Source: Flavobacteriales bacterium (GTDB taxonomy: Bacteria; Bacteroidota; Bacteroidia; Flavobacteriales_F; PHOS-HE28). From it: 64,000 bases of DNA. A program made the translations under genes and the position numbers. The notes beneath the pieces were generated by a model. The model was not told the origin of the DNA. It saw only the letters and a program-made list of their open reading frames with translations, and did not search any database. Below are positions 27,052 to 36,633 of this stretch, one piece after another. How positions within the stretch are numbered: the first letter of the stretch is position 1; the number at the start of each line of letters is the position of its first letter. Location of the stretch: contig JADJTW010000014.1 of assembly GCA_016710965.1 (NCBI GenBank), forward strand, positions 45,975 to 109,974, in the 5' to 3' direction.

Positions 27052-27207
27052 CTAAGGCTTCACCAGAACCACCTTCCCGTCGATCCACTCCACTACCGGG
27101 GTGCCATGCATCTTGGCCGTCTTGCATGCGGCACGGTAGGCGCGCTTCAGTGCCCGCTCAACCGACTTGGCGAACTCTGTCTTTGGAACGAGGCGCTTTT
27201 CAGCCAT
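27052..27207 (-). CDS. 51-residue basic protein overlapping the zeta-like kinase gene
   Basis: The ATG at 27207 opens a 51-codon frame that ends at TAG 27052-27054. It begins MAEKRLVPKTEFAKSVERAL, then has an Ala/Arg/Lys-rich helix ('KRAYRAACKTAKMHGTPVV') and ends 'WIDGKVVLVKP'. Its start overlaps the end of the upstream kinase gene by 8 nt, so the two are translationally coupled. Small proteins ending in a 'H-G-x-P-x-x-x-W-x-D-G-K' motif next to zeta-type kinases suggest a dedicated partner, possibly an antitoxin, but that role is inferred from position only. Confidence 0.7.
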   Translation of the reverse strand: MAEKRLVPKTEFAKSVERALKRAYRAACKTAKMHGTPVVEWIDGKVVLVKP

Positions 27208-27721
27208 TGGATTGATCGATCAGTTTGGGGATCCGGCCTTGGTTGTCATACACAGCCCATGAATCGACCGTGCTCTTGTACGCGGCCTCGAAATTACGCC
27301 AACCACGTTTGAAACGCCTTCTTACATCGACAGCAGGCACATGATGGCCTCCCTGCCGAACACGCTGGGCCACGCGATCCAAAGCCATTTCGACGGTTGG
27401 AAGTTTCAGAAACACCAGTTCGATCCGGTATCCGCTTGTTCTCCACTTCCGCATTCGACCCAAATAGGTCAACCCGCTCATCGTCGTCTCGAAAGCAAAG
27501 TCCTCACGTGCATCAGCAAGCCTATCCAACTCCTTGAGCAGGATCCGGGCGGCGGCAACTTGCGCGGCGGGAGGGTCCAGTGGCGATAGTCCCGCCGCGA
27601 TCAGGTCCGCGTTCACGAAATGCAGGATTCCCGCTTCGTTCGGAAGGAATTCCCGTGCAAAGGTGGTCTTGCCCGCGCCGTTCGGTCCGGCGATCACGAT
27701 CACTCTAGGCCTCTTCGCCAT
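27200..27721 (-). CDS. Zeta-toxin-like P-loop kinase
   Basis: The 173-residue protein has Walker A 'VIAGPNGAGKTTFAREFLP', then 'FVNADLIAAGLSPLDP' and 'FAFETTMSGLTYLGRM'. This order is characteristic of zeta toxins and related small UDP-GlcNAc kinases. Later 'LVFLKLPTVEMALDRVAQRV', 'RQGGHHVPAVDVRRRF' and 'AVYDNQG' complete the family pattern. In characterised zeta toxins the kinase phosphorylates UDP-N-acetylglucosamine and poisons cell-wall synthesis, but orphan chromosomal homologues are common. A motif TAACCTTG ends 4 nt before the ATG, suggesting a leaderless mRNA. Confidence 0.88.
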   Translation of the reverse strand: MAKRPRVIVIAGPNGAGKTTFAREFLPNEAGILHFVNADLIAAGLSPLDPPAAQVAAARILLKELDRLADAREDFAFETTMSGLTYLGRMRKWRTSGYRIELVFLKLPTVEMALDRVAQRVRQGGHHVPAVDVRRRFKRGWRNFEAAYKSTVDSWAVYDNQGRIPKLIDQSNG

Positions 27722-27936
27722 GGCTCAAGGTTACGATGCGACCGTTGACGTACGCCCTCCGACCGCAACCTGTACAGGTGACCCCGTTGCCGTGTGATCC
27801 GAACACCGATAGCATCCATCAGTAGAGGCCGTTCGCAGGAAATAGACTAATGCCCCAAAGCCGTCGTTGTGTCTCCTGTCTGCGCAACCCGACCCTGCCT
27901 TGCACAACCTCCTCCGCCTGCACGCCCACCAGAACC

Positions 27937-28911
27937 ATGAGCCCGCGCACCATCTTCCTCACGCTGGACCTGTTCGGTGCCATGGCCGCAGCGGGCCAAG
28001 CGGAGGACACGAGCGCAACGGAGGCGGATACTGTGCCCGCCGCGATCCTAGCACCAGAACCCGCGACGAATGACGTGTCGAACGCAACGCGAGTGAGCAT
28101 CACCCCGGAGGAGCCCCGCCCCTTCTTCTCGCTACCAACCTATCGCATCAGTGTTGGCGCCAGCTTCGACTTCTTCGAGAAGTTCAAGGCCAACAACATC
28201 TACGGCGACCTCATCATCGACCTGCCGGAGGTGCTACGCACCAAGCGATCCACCTGCGGCTTCCTCGGCGGCATCTATCAGGTGCGCAGCGTCACGGTGG
28301 ACTCCTTCATCCCCGAGCAGTTGTACATGGTCTCCAGCACGCCGCTGGCGAGCTTCCACTGGGAAGAAGGCGGCGACAGTGCCATCGTGCATGCCTCATC
28401 TGCCGGGGGCGTGAAGAAGCTGGTGACGGACAATCAATGCTTCTTCGCCACGCTCTACCGGCCGTGGTACCTCGCCGAGGGAACACCGGGCTCCAGCGGC
28501 CTGTACCACCTCTTCTATTTCGGATTGCTCAACCGCCGCGACCGGGTGACAGAGAGCTACACGAGCACTTCGGATGATGCCATCTTCATCAGCGAACGAC
28601 CGGACCTGCCCCCACTGCCGCGCGACCGGCAATACACCGAAGTGCGCACGGACATGCTCATCGGTTTCGGGCAGATGCTGCGTCACGAGTTCGACGATTT
28701 CGCCCTGCAGTGCTACGGCACCATCACCGGCATGCCATCGCCCTGGCGCGCAGGCTTCATCATGTCGTTCACAGCCGTGGGCTCGCGCTCGGGCCTGATC
28801 GCCGGTGCAGAGATCCGCATGGACCCGCTTGTGGGCACCGAGCAGTACAACGTCTTCCTTGCCAAGACCTTCAAGCTGGCCGAGATGGCGCGCTTGATTA
28901 CGAGCTACTGA
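27937..28911 (+). CDS. Hypothetical protein
   Basis: I place the start of this 324-residue protein at ATG 27937 (MSPRTIFLTLDLFGAMAAAG), which gives a weak signal-like segment; an upstream in-frame ATG at 27850 adds a Cys/Pro-rich stretch with no obvious role. The mature part is mixed alpha/beta with no cysteine pattern or repeats ('YRISVGASFDFFEKFKANNI', 'LIGFGQMLRHEFDDFALQ'). Hydrophobic beta-strands late in the sequence could form a small barrel or lipid-binding fold. No family recognised. The intergenic 27722-27936 shows nothing clear. Confidence 0.6.
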   Translation: MSPRTIFLTLDLFGAMAAAGQAEDTSATEADTVPAAILAPEPATNDVSNATRVSITPEEPRPFFSLPTYRISVGASFDFFEKFKANNIYGDLIIDLPEVLRTKRSTCGFLGGIYQVRSVTVDSFIPEQLYMVSSTPLASFHWEEGGDSAIVHASSAGGVKKLVTDNQCFFATLYRPWYLAEGTPGSSGLYHLFYFGLLNRRDRVTESYTSTSDDAIFISERPDLPPLPRDRQYTEVRTDMLIGFGQMLRHEFDDFALQCYGTITGMPSPWRAGFIMSFTAVGSRSGLIAGAEIRMDPLVGTEQYNVFLAKTFKLAEMARLITSY

Positions 28912-28951
28912 CGGACGGCGTTCACGAGGGCAGCTACTTTCACGCCCTTCG

Positions 28952-30202
28952 ATGATTGCAGCCAGCCGCCTCCTGCAAAGGCCCATCGCGTGGGTCCTGC
29001 TGACAGTGGGCGCGCACCTGGTAGCCATCGCACTGCTGCCGCATGCCTGGTCGTATGATATGAAGGCTTGGTTGCGCGTAGCGGACTTCATGCGTATGGG
29101 GCTGAATCCGTACGAGCACACCGGGCACTTGAACTGGCCGCCGCTGTGGCCCACCATCATCTTCCTTCTGGACCGGATCGCGACAGGGATGCAGATCCCG
29201 CTGGAGCGTTGCATCCAGGGCTTCCTCATCGGTGTGGATGTGCTCAACGTCCTTCTGCTGCGACGGCTCGCGCTCCGGAACGGGACCGCACTGCCCTTCA
29301 CGACACCGTTGCTGCTCGGCCTGGCGCTGAACCCGATCCCCATCCTGCAGGCGGTGATGCACTGCAACTTCGATGCGATCGTGGGCACATGGATGATCCT
29401 GATGATCGGGGCGTTCTGGCGATATGTCCTGAGCGGGTTGGACCGGGATTGGCTGCTCGCTTGCTTCCTCCTCGGCATGGGCGTGCTCACCAAGACCATC
29501 CCGTTGATCCTTCTTCCGCTCGCGCTAGTGGTTCTGCGACAACCCCGGCTTACGGTCCTCTTGCGCGGCGTCGTGCTCGCAGTCGCTCCGGTGCTCGCCG
29601 GGATCCTTCCGCTGATGATCGCGCACCACGGCAGCATCATCGACAATGTGATCACCTATCGCGGCTATGCGGGCTGGTACGGCATCACGGGCCTGTTGCC
29701 CTTCATCGGCGCAGCACCGCTCCAACACCTCTATGCGTCCGTGTCCCCATTGCTCATGGGAACCGCAGCGCTGGCGGTGGCGTGGCGTGCGCGCAGCAGA
29801 GGTGGAATGGACCGTCCAACCATCCTTCGAGCGACGTTGTTGTGCCTCCTTTGCATCACGCTCCTGGGCCCCGGCTATGCGCCGCAGTACATCGGATGGA
29901 CCCTTCCGCTGCTCGTGCTACTGTACTGGGTCGGCCGTGATAGCGAACGCCGCTTGTTGAAGGCTGCGCTCGTCGTATTCACCCTCACCTACCTCGTGGA
30001 ATATGCGCTGATCCCATCTCATGGCGCCTTCCTCACCAAGATCACCGACGTTGATGCGGTCGCTCGGTGGAGCGAGGCGTTGGTGATGCCAGCAGCGCAA
30101 ACACTATTGCGCCTGCCGCTTTTCCTTTGCCAGATCCTGCTCTCTGTTCTGCTCTGGCGGAACCTGCGCGCACCTGCATCGACCAATCCCATTCCAGCAT
30201 GA
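28952..30202 (+). CDS. GT87-like integral membrane glycosyltransferase
   Basis: The 416-residue protein has about ten transmembrane helices. The first loop reads 'SYDMKAWLRVADFMRMGLNPYEHTGHLNWPPLW', with the acidic residue and 'NPY' pattern of GT-C fold enzymes of the DUF2029/GT87 type. 'LLGMGVLTKTIPLILLPLAL' is the usual 'K' segment. Such enzymes transfer sugars from polyprenyl-phosphate donors on the outer face of the membrane. The stop overlaps the next gene's start (ATGA). A possible -7 box TACTTTCA lies at 28935-28942. Confidence 0.7.
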   Translation: MIAASRLLQRPIAWVLLTVGAHLVAIALLPHAWSYDMKAWLRVADFMRMGLNPYEHTGHLNWPPLWPTIIFLLDRIATGMQIPLERCIQGFLIGVDVLNVLLLRRLALRNGTALPFTTPLLLGLALNPIPILQAVMHCNFDAIVGTWMILMIGAFWRYVLSGLDRDWLLACFLLGMGVLTKTIPLILLPLALVVLRQPRLTVLLRGVVLAVAPVLAGILPLMIAHHGSIIDNVITYRGYAGWYGITGLLPFIGAAPLQHLYASVSPLLMGTAALAVAWRARSRGGMDRPTILRATLLCLLCITLLGPGYAPQYIGWTLPLLVLLYWVGRDSERRLLKAALVVFTLTYLVEYALIPSHGAFLTKITDVDAVARWSEALVMPAAQTLLRLPLFLCQILLSVLLWRNLRAPASTNPIPA

Positions 30203-30993
30203 CCCTTCACCCCATCGACACCGGTTTCTTCAAGCTCGACGGCGGCGCCATGTTCGGTGTTGTGCCCAAGACGCTATGGAGCAAGCATCACCCGCCCGAC
30301 CAGCGCAACCTATGCACATGGGCCATGCGCTGCCTTCTGGTGGAGCATGAGGGTCGACTGGTGCTCATCGACAACGGGCTGGGTGACAAGCAGGACGCGC
30401 GCTTCTTCAGCTACTACGAACCGCATGGCGATGACACGCTCACCGGTTCGTTGAAGAAGCTAGGCTGCGGCCCCGATGAGATCACCGATGTATTCCTCAG
30501 CCATCTCCACTTCGACCATTGCGGCGGCTCGATCACGTGGAACAGCGCCCGCGACGGATACGAGCCGGCCTTCAAGAACGCGACCTATTGGAGCAACGAG
30601 CACCACTGGGCTTGGGCCACCCGACCGAACGCGCGGGAGAAGGCCAGCTTCCTGCAGGAGAACATCCTGCCCATCATGGAAAGCGGGCAATTGCGGTTCG
30701 TCCCTCTTGCACGCGAAACGCCGACGGCCAATACCATCACGAAGGACTTCCTGCCGGGTTTCGATATCCTCTCCGTCAACGGCCATACCGATGCGATGAT
30801 GGTCCCGCACCTGAGCTACAAGGGCCGAACAGTCTGTTTCGTAGCCGATCTGCTCCCCAGCGTGCATCACATCCCTGTGGCATGGGTGATGGCCTATGAC
30901 ACACGCCCATTGCTCACCCTCACCGAGAAGGCAGCGTTCCTCGAACGTGCCGCAGACGAACAATTCGTGCTCTTCCTCGAGCATGATCCGTGA
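30199..30993 (+). CDS. MBL-fold metallohydrolase with a probable C-terminal frameshift
   Basis: The protein starts MTLHPIDTGFFKLDGGAMFG, typical of a Bacteroidota MBL-fold hydrolase group. Metal ligands lie in 'LSHLHFDHCGG', then 'NGHTDAMMVPHL' and 'VADLLPS'. The frame stops right after 'FLFLEHDP' (TGA 30991-30993). One base earlier the sequence continues 'VNQCCTVEKTEKGIRLKEVF' and ends at TGA 31065-31067. This is the conserved end of the family, so one base is missing near 30990 and the restored protein would have 289 residues. It is translationally coupled to the upstream glycosyltransferase (ATGA). Confidence 0.85.
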   Translation: MTLHPIDTGFFKLDGGAMFGVVPKTLWSKHHPPDQRNLCTWAMRCLLVEHEGRLVLIDNGLGDKQDARFFSYYEPHGDDTLTGSLKKLGCGPDEITDVFLSHLHFDHCGGSITWNSARDGYEPAFKNATYWSNEHHWAWATRPNAREKASFLQENILPIMESGQLRFVPLARETPTANTITKDFLPGFDILSVNGHTDAMMVPHLSYKGRTVCFVADLLPSVHHIPVAWVMAYDTRPLLTLTEKAAFLERAADEQFVLFLEHDP

Positions 30994-31135
30994 ACCAATG
31001 CTGCACCGTGGAGAAGACCGAGAAGGGCATACGGCTGAAGGAGGTGTTCCCTTTGAGCGCGATCTGATCGCCGGACAAGGAGCGGGAACATTCATACGTG
31101 AGCGATCCGCCAAGCTCATCGGAGATGCATCCTCC

Positions 31136-33265
31136 TCAACGCTCCAGGATGAAGGCTCCCTGAGCGCCTATGTCATGGCAGTAAAGACCACGAGCATTGC
31201 ATCGCTCGCGCGCGAGCCTGCGCGCCCTCCAGGGCACACCTCCTGCGAGGACAAGTCGCTGAGTCGATGCCAGGAGGCGATCGAGCTGCGCCTCGTCAAG
31301 GTAGCCGGTGTCGTGCAGCACGATGGCATCGAAGCGGTCCGCGCTGCGCACCTGTGCGGGTGATTCACCGGTGCTGAAGAGCACATCGTACCGGTGCGAG
31401 CGCCAGCGCCCGTATCCGAAGCACGAGGAACCTGTCCGATGCACGGTGTCCGACCGAGAAGAGATCAAGGCTTGCGCATGCACTGCATCGATGCCCAATG
31501 CTCGTCGGTGCCGATCGATCTTCAATAGTGCGCGCTCGCTGGTCAACATGCTGTCTGTAGTGCTCATCACATCCAGTGTGCGACCATGGAGCATGGCAGC
31601 CAGGACGCCATCGCGTTCGTCGTACACCACGAATGCTGCACGTTCATGCGAATCATGGGCGGACAGTCCCCACGAGCAGAGCAACAGAGCGAGCACCATG
31701 CCTGTTGCCCATCGCATGCTGCCCCATCTCCAGAGCCACCACGCCCCCAAGGCCGAGACGAGTGCGAAGAGCAGCACCATGTCGGCGAACGAAGCGCGCA
31801 CGGCAGGATAGGCACCGGGCAGCGAGGCGAAGACTCCGGTGGACCATCCGACGAATCGCAGCAACTGCTCGAGGCCCCACGCCAACGCTTCTCCGACGTA
31901 CGGCAGCTTGTGCAAGGCAATCAAGGCTACCCCGCCATAGACGGCAAAACCCGCTGCTGCCACCACCACGATGTTGGCCGGCAGGAACCAAACGGGGAAT
32001 GCCTTGAAGGCGAAAAGCGACAGGGGTGTCGTGAACGCCTGTGCCGAGAGCGAGATGGCCGCCAGGGACCACACCTGTCGCAGCAGCCCATTCGATGGAG
32101 ACCACAAAGCTTGAAGGGGCCGTAGGAAGAGCACGATCCCCAGGACCGCGAGGAAGGAGAGTTGGAACCCGACATGGTGCAGCATGGCAGGATCCCAGAG
32201 CAAGAGCGCAATGGCCGCGCCGCACAGGCTGTTGAAGTGCTCAGTCCTCATGCGCACAAGCCCGGCCAGGATGAAGATGCTGAACATGACCGTGGCGCGC
32301 AGAACGCTGGGCGAGGCGCCAGTGAGACCCGCATAGCACCAGAGCGCGAGCAACAGCACCAGAGCGCGTGCCCATCGCGCACGCGCATGCTGTCCCCACC
32401 AACCGGTGATGGAACTGAGCGCCATGAAAATGAGCCCCACATGCATGCCCGATACCGCCAGCACGTGTATGGTGCCGCTGCGAGCGAAGGCATTCTTCTG
32501 CTCACCATCAAGCTCATCGCGCTCGCCCAGGATGAGCGCCTTCACCAACGCACGCTCCCGCACTGGCAGCCCGCTCTCCTTCAACCACTTCCCCACGCGT
32601 TCCCGCGCAGCTGCGAACACATCCGTCCATTGGTACGGGTGATCGAGATAGATGCGATCGCCCGCGCCGACGAATGCCTCCCACGTGATGCCCCTGCTCG
32701 CGGCCCAACCCTGGCGATCGAATCCGCCCGGGTCAGCGATGCGCGCAATGGGCTCCACCGTTGCACGCAGGATCAAGCGATCGCCTACGCGAAGTGGATC
32801 GCTCTCCAGAGAACGCATCATGCTCAGCATCACCTTGCCATGGACGGGAGCAGCGACCCCTAAGCCTGTGGCCCTGGCGATCAACGATGCGTCGGCGCGA
32901 AGGAGCTTGGGCGTGATGCCGTTGATCGCATCGACGCGGACCAGCCACGTTGCGCTCATTTCACGTGCATGCGAAACATGCCGGGGATCGCTCTCCGGCA
33001 GACGTACCACCTGCCAGAAGAGACCGAAGGAGAAGAACCAGAGGAACAACAGCAGTCCGCGCTGCCAGCGCGAAACACGGAGGGCCGGCAACGCCATCAC
33101 CACAATCACAAGGGGCGTCATGGCCAGCAGCCAGTAACTTGCCTGAGGCACCGTAGGCAGGAATCGCCATGCCATCAGCAACCCGGCTACGAAAGGGAGG
33201 GCCACGCGCAGCATCGGTGCCCGTCGGGCGGCGATCCAAGGGCCGTGCAGATCGACGACGATCAT
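31136..33265 (-). CDS. ComEC/Rec2 family DNA-uptake channel protein
   Basis: The 709-residue integral membrane protein has an N-terminal DUF4131 region (about 30-200) with the OB-like loop 'GKVMLSMMRSLESDPLRVGD'. The Competence domain follows: 'RERALVKALILGERDELDGEQKNAFARSGTIHVLAVSGMHVGLIF', then 'GASPSVLRATVMFSIFILAG' and about eight helices. It lacks the C-terminal metallo-beta-lactamase domain of full-length ComEC, as usual in Bacteroidota. It is thought to carry one DNA strand across the inner membrane during transformation. I prefer the ATG at 33265 (MIVVDLHGPWIAARRAPML); 33313 is the longest alternative. Confidence 0.92.
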   Translation of the reverse strand: MIVVDLHGPWIAARRAPMLRVALPFVAGLLMAWRFLPTVPQASYWLLAMTPLVIVVMALPALRVSRWQRGLLLFLWFFSFGLFWQVVRLPESDPRHVSHAREMSATWLVRVDAINGITPKLLRADASLIARATGLGVAAPVHGKVMLSMMRSLESDPLRVGDRLILRATVEPIARIADPGGFDRQGWAASRGITWEAFVGAGDRIYLDHPYQWTDVFAAARERVGKWLKESGLPVRERALVKALILGERDELDGEQKNAFARSGTIHVLAVSGMHVGLIFMALSSITGWWGQHARARWARALVLLLALWCYAGLTGASPSVLRATVMFSIFILAGLVRMRTEHFNSLCGAAIALLLWDPAMLHHVGFQLSFLAVLGIVLFLRPLQALWSPSNGLLRQVWSLAAISLSAQAFTTPLSLFAFKAFPVWFLPANIVVVAAAGFAVYGGVALIALHKLPYVGEALAWGLEQLLRFVGWSTGVFASLPGAYPAVRASFADMVLLFALVSALGAWWLWRWGSMRWATGMVLALLLCSWGLSAHDSHERAAFVVYDERDGVLAAMLHGRTLDVMSTTDSMLTSERALLKIDRHRRALGIDAVHAQALISSRSDTVHRTGSSCFGYGRWRSHRYDVLFSTGESPAQVRSADRFDAIVLHDTGYLDEAQLDRLLASTQRLVLAGGVPWRARRLARERCNARGLYCHDIGAQGAFILER

Positions 33266-33416
33266 TCCCGTGCCGGGATCCGTCATGCGTAGCGCGGCCA
33301 CTTCGATCAGCAAGGGCTCGCACGCTCCGAACCGGCGTGCTGAAGATATGCCGGGCGCTCCACGTGGCCGCTACCAGCCCGTCGAAGGCTGCATGCTGAT
33401 CATGCGGGCACCGTGA

Positions 33417-33896
33417 TCAGTCGCGCTCCTCCTCCTCTTCCATCGCATCAGATCCGGGCTCCTCGGTGCCTAGGGTGGCATTGAACCATGCGATGAGTTC
33501 CTGCTTCTCAGCGGCGCTCAACTGTGCATGGCCGTGCATGCGCGCATAATTCCCTGGCGGCATCTCGCCCTCGGCGATGCTCTCACCGCACTCACGCGCC
33601 TCTTCCCGCCCGGCTTGGGCGGTCCATGCGGAGAAGTTCAAGTGCTCCCGTCCTTCTTCGATGTGATGCTCGATCACGAAGTTCACTGGTGTGATGTAGG
33701 CCCACGCTGGATAGTCCGTTGCGTAGCTGTGGCAGTCGTAGCACGCGCCCATGACGAGCTTCCGGATGCCGGGTGGCGCGTTCGACATGGCCAGCATATC
33801 ATCCGCAGGATCGATGACCGGAACAGAGCGGTCGGGCTGGAAGAACTGCGCCACCGCGAAGAGCAGCGCGAGCACGAGGAGGATGCGTTTGATCAT
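33417..33896 (-). CDS. Haem-binding domain protein (cytochrome c-like)
   Basis: The 159-residue protein has a membrane anchor/signal (MIKRILLVLALLFAVAQFF), then a haem-binding domain of the PF14376 type. It contains 'GACYDCHSYATDYPAWAYI', a CxxCH c-haem site, and a later Met in 'EGEMPPGNYARMHGHAQLS'. The tail is acidic (EEEEERD). Likely a periplasmic, membrane-tethered electron-transfer or haem-handling protein. A possible -7 box TACCTTTC lies at 33912-33919. Confidence 0.88.
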   Translation of the reverse strand: MIKRILLVLALLFAVAQFFQPDRSVPVIDPADDMLAMSNAPPGIRKLVMGACYDCHSYATDYPAWAYITPVNFVIEHHIEEGREHLNFSAWTAQAGREEARECGESIAEGEMPPGNYARMHGHAQLSAAEKQELIAWFNATLGTEEPGSDAMEEEEERD

Positions 33897-34015
33897 GATC
33901 GGGTGTCGAGCGAAAGGTAAGAGGTGAAGAAAGGTCCTGCCTGATGCCGATCAGTTGGCAAGGCGCATTGCCGATGCGTGCGCGGTTCCGTTCGATCGAA
34001 GAAGCGGCTCGCAAC

Positions 34016-34056
34016 CCTTCGCCAAGCCATCGCTCTGTCCGAGTCAGCTATGTTTG
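34016..34056 (+). promoter_or_regulatory. Candidate promoter of the CotH-kinase gene
   Basis: TATGTTTG at 34049-34056 is a perfect -7 box, 22 nt before the ATG at 34079. The -33 position has only a weak TTC near 34016. Confidence 0.45.
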
Positions 34057-34078
34057 TCGCAAAGGCCCCACCACCTTC

Positions 34079-36388
34079 ATGGGACGACCCCTCCTTGCTG
34101 CGCTCCATATCCTGCCGTTCTTTTTGTGGGGCAGCATGCTGTTGGGCCAATGCTGCGATCATGTGCTGGTGATGCACGACAGCTACGGCGACGGTTGGAA
34201 CGGCGGCACCTTGCAAGTCTCGATCAATGGCGCAGTGATCGGCTCGTTCGCTGCTACGGGGTCGGGAAGCACGAGCACGTTCACGGCATGCACGGGCGAT
34301 GGGATCCAGTTGATCTATACGCCACAGGATTGGGAGGAGGAGAACAGCTACACGCTGTTGAACCAGTGGGGCGCAACGCTCTTCGCCGATGGGCCGGGCC
34401 CGGCGACCGGGCTCGTCTTCTCCGGCTCTATCGACTGCTCCGTCGTGCCCGCTCCAGGTGCTTCGCCATGCACTGCGTTGGCCATTGATACAGCTGATTG
34501 CATCATTGTCGATAACGCGGGTGCCGCAGGCACCGGCATCAATCCTGGTTGCGCGAACTACCAAGGAGGCGATCTCTGGTACAGCATGCCTGTTCCTGCC
34601 AGTGGGAACGTGAGCGTGAGCACCTTCGATGCTGGTGGATTGAACGACACGGGAGTGGCATTGTGGACCGGCCCCGATTGCTTCAGCCTTGCCAACCACG
34701 CCTGCGATGATGATGCCGGCGAGGGCTATTTCTCCATTGCAACTGCGTACGAACTGCCAGCCGGTGAGACGCTCTACGTGCAGGTCTTCGGTTACGGCGG
34801 AGCCACAGGGGCCTTCGAGCTATGCGTAGCCGACCTGGGCACGATATCGTTGGACAGCACCGAACTGCCCATCGTGCTGATCAACACGCAGGGCCAGGCG
34901 ATCCCTTTCGATGGCAAGGTGAACGCACTGATGGAGATCAAGTACAACGGCCCCGGCAACATCACGCACATCACCGACCCCTCCAATGTGTACGATGGCC
35001 GCATCGGTATCGGCATCCGCGGCGCCACCTCTTCCGGCTACCCTCAGCGGCCCTACGTGCTGGAGACGAGGGACACTTCGGGCGCGAACCTCAACGTGAG
35101 CCTCCTGGGCATGCCGGAGGAGAACGATTGGTTGCTGCTGAGCAACTACAACGACCGATCGCTGGTGCGGAACGAGCTGGCCTTCCACCTGGCGCGGAGC
35201 ATGGGGCAGTACGCGCCACGCACCCACTTGTGCGAAGTGCTCGTGGACAGTTCCTACAAAGGCATCTACGTGTTCGGCGAGAAGATCAAGCGCGATGGGG
35301 GCCGTGTCGACATCGCCAGGCTCACCGGCGATGAGAACAGCGGCGATGACGCGACCGGTGGATACATCCTGCAGCAGAACCTTTGGAATAGCAGCAACAG
35401 CTTCCAATCCAACTACTCCCCCATCGATCACCCGGGATTCGACGTGCATTTCGTGTACGAGTATCCCGATCCGGACACGATCACTGCACCGCAGAAGGAT
35501 TACATCGCCGCCTTCGTCGACAGCCTGGAGACAGCGCTCTATGCAACGGACTTCGCCGATCCGATCACCGGCTACCGCCGCTTCCTGGACGTACCGTCGT
35601 TCATCAACTACTTCCTCGTGAACGAAGTGGCGCGCAATGCCGATGGTTTCAAGAAGAGCGTGTTCTTCCACAAGGACAAGTTCTCCAGTGGCGGCAAACT
35701 GAAGGCAGGACCTGTCTGGGACTTCGACTGGGCGTGGAAGAACATCTGGGGTTGCAGCATCTGCGACCCGATCGATGGATCGGGATGGACGCACTTGGTG
35801 AACGACTGCTTCACGGACAACTACTCCACCGGTTGGTACATCCGGCTCTTGCAGGACAGCACTTTCGCCAACGAGCTACGATGCACGTACGAGGAGTACC
35901 GAACCACCGCTCTCTCCGAGGGGGGCATCTTCGCGTACATCGACAGTGTGGGCGCGCGGGTGCAGAACGCCCAGGCCCGGCACTTCCAGAAATGGCCCAT
36001 CCTGGGCGTAAGCGGGCCTGCACCGGAAGTGCTGTCGTGCGCCACCACCTACGCTGCCGAGCTCGATACCTTGAAGCATTGGATCGCGCTTCGTTTGCAA
36101 TGGCTGGATGCGAACATCCCCGGCAGTTGCATCAATACGCGGATCGCGGGCCAGCCAACGACAAGGGGCCTTGCCGTGTCGCCTGTACCGGCGCACGACA
36201 TCCTGCGCATCATCGGGGATGGAACCGTTACCAGCTATCGGATCATGTCCTTGACCGGTGCTGTGCTGCAGGAAGGCCGTCCACAGCACGGAAGCATCCG
36301 GGTGGATGCGCTCCCTGCCGGCATGCACCTTCTTGAACTGACCGATGATGATGGGAACCGTGCGAGCTTCCGGATCATCACGGAGTAG
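34079..36388 (+). CDS. CotH kinase-family secreted protein with T9SS tail
   Basis: The 769-residue protein starts at ATG 34079 (MGRPLLAALHILPFFLWGSM, signal peptide). An N-terminal carbohydrate-binding-like region ('MHDSYGDGWNGGTLQVSING') and a PPC-like segment precede a CotH kinase domain (about 270-660). That domain carries 'YKGIYVFGEKIKRDGGRVDI', 'EVARNADGFKKSVFFHKD' and 'KAGPVWDFDWAWKN', where the last Asp pair is the catalytic/metal site. The C-terminus is a type A T9SS sorting domain ('VSPVPAHDILRIIG...AGMHLLELTDDDGNRASFRIITE'). CotH enzymes are atypical protein kinases; here the substrate would be extracellular or on the surface. Confidence 0.9.
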   Translation: MGRPLLAALHILPFFLWGSMLLGQCCDHVLVMHDSYGDGWNGGTLQVSINGAVIGSFAATGSGSTSTFTACTGDGIQLIYTPQDWEEENSYTLLNQWGATLFADGPGPATGLVFSGSIDCSVVPAPGASPCTALAIDTADCIIVDNAGAAGTGINPGCANYQGGDLWYSMPVPASGNVSVSTFDAGGLNDTGVALWTGPDCFSLANHACDDDAGEGYFSIATAYELPAGETLYVQVFGYGGATGAFELCVADLGTISLDSTELPIVLINTQGQAIPFDGKVNALMEIKYNGPGNITHITDPSNVYDGRIGIGIRGATSSGYPQRPYVLETRDTSGANLNVSLLGMPEENDWLLLSNYNDRSLVRNELAFHLARSMGQYAPRTHLCEVLVDSSYKGIYVFGEKIKRDGGRVDIARLTGDENSGDDATGGYILQQNLWNSSNSFQSNYSPIDHPGFDVHFVYEYPDPDTITAPQKDYIAAFVDSLETALYATDFADPITGYRRFLDVPSFINYFLVNEVARNADGFKKSVFFHKDKFSSGGKLKAGPVWDFDWAWKNIWGCSICDPIDGSGWTHLVNDCFTDNYSTGWYIRLLQDSTFANELRCTYEEYRTTALSEGGIFAYIDSVGARVQNAQARHFQKWPILGVSGPAPEVLSCATTYAAELDTLKHWIALRLQWLDANIPGSCINTRIAGQPTTRGLAVSPVPAHDILRIIGDGTVTSYRIMSLTGAVLQEGRPQHGSIRVDALPAGMHLLELTDDDGNRASFRIITE

Positions 36389-36598
36389 GTCACCAGGTGC
36401 CGTCTATTCTTCCGGAACATCGAAATACCGGCCGCGCACAAGAGTGCGAACCGAACAATACGGCCTGGTCCCCGATGGGCTGAGGCGGACCACCGGATGG
36501 CTTCTGGACCGGAAGCCCGACGGATGGTGACCGCCGCACTGAACAGGACATTGTGGGGAGTTGGTTCCCCAAAGCCACGCTGGTGCTGGCATTGCGTC

Positions 36599-36606
36599 TA
36601 TGCTTG
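36599..36606 (+). promoter_or_regulatory. Weak -7 box before the Ig-repeat gene
   Basis: TATGCTTG, 27 nt before the ATG at 36634; one position off the TAnnTTtG consensus. The remaining 36389-36598 holds nothing I can identify. Confidence 0.25.
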
Positions 36607-36633
36607 CAGTAAGTTGCATCAGACCCGTCACCC

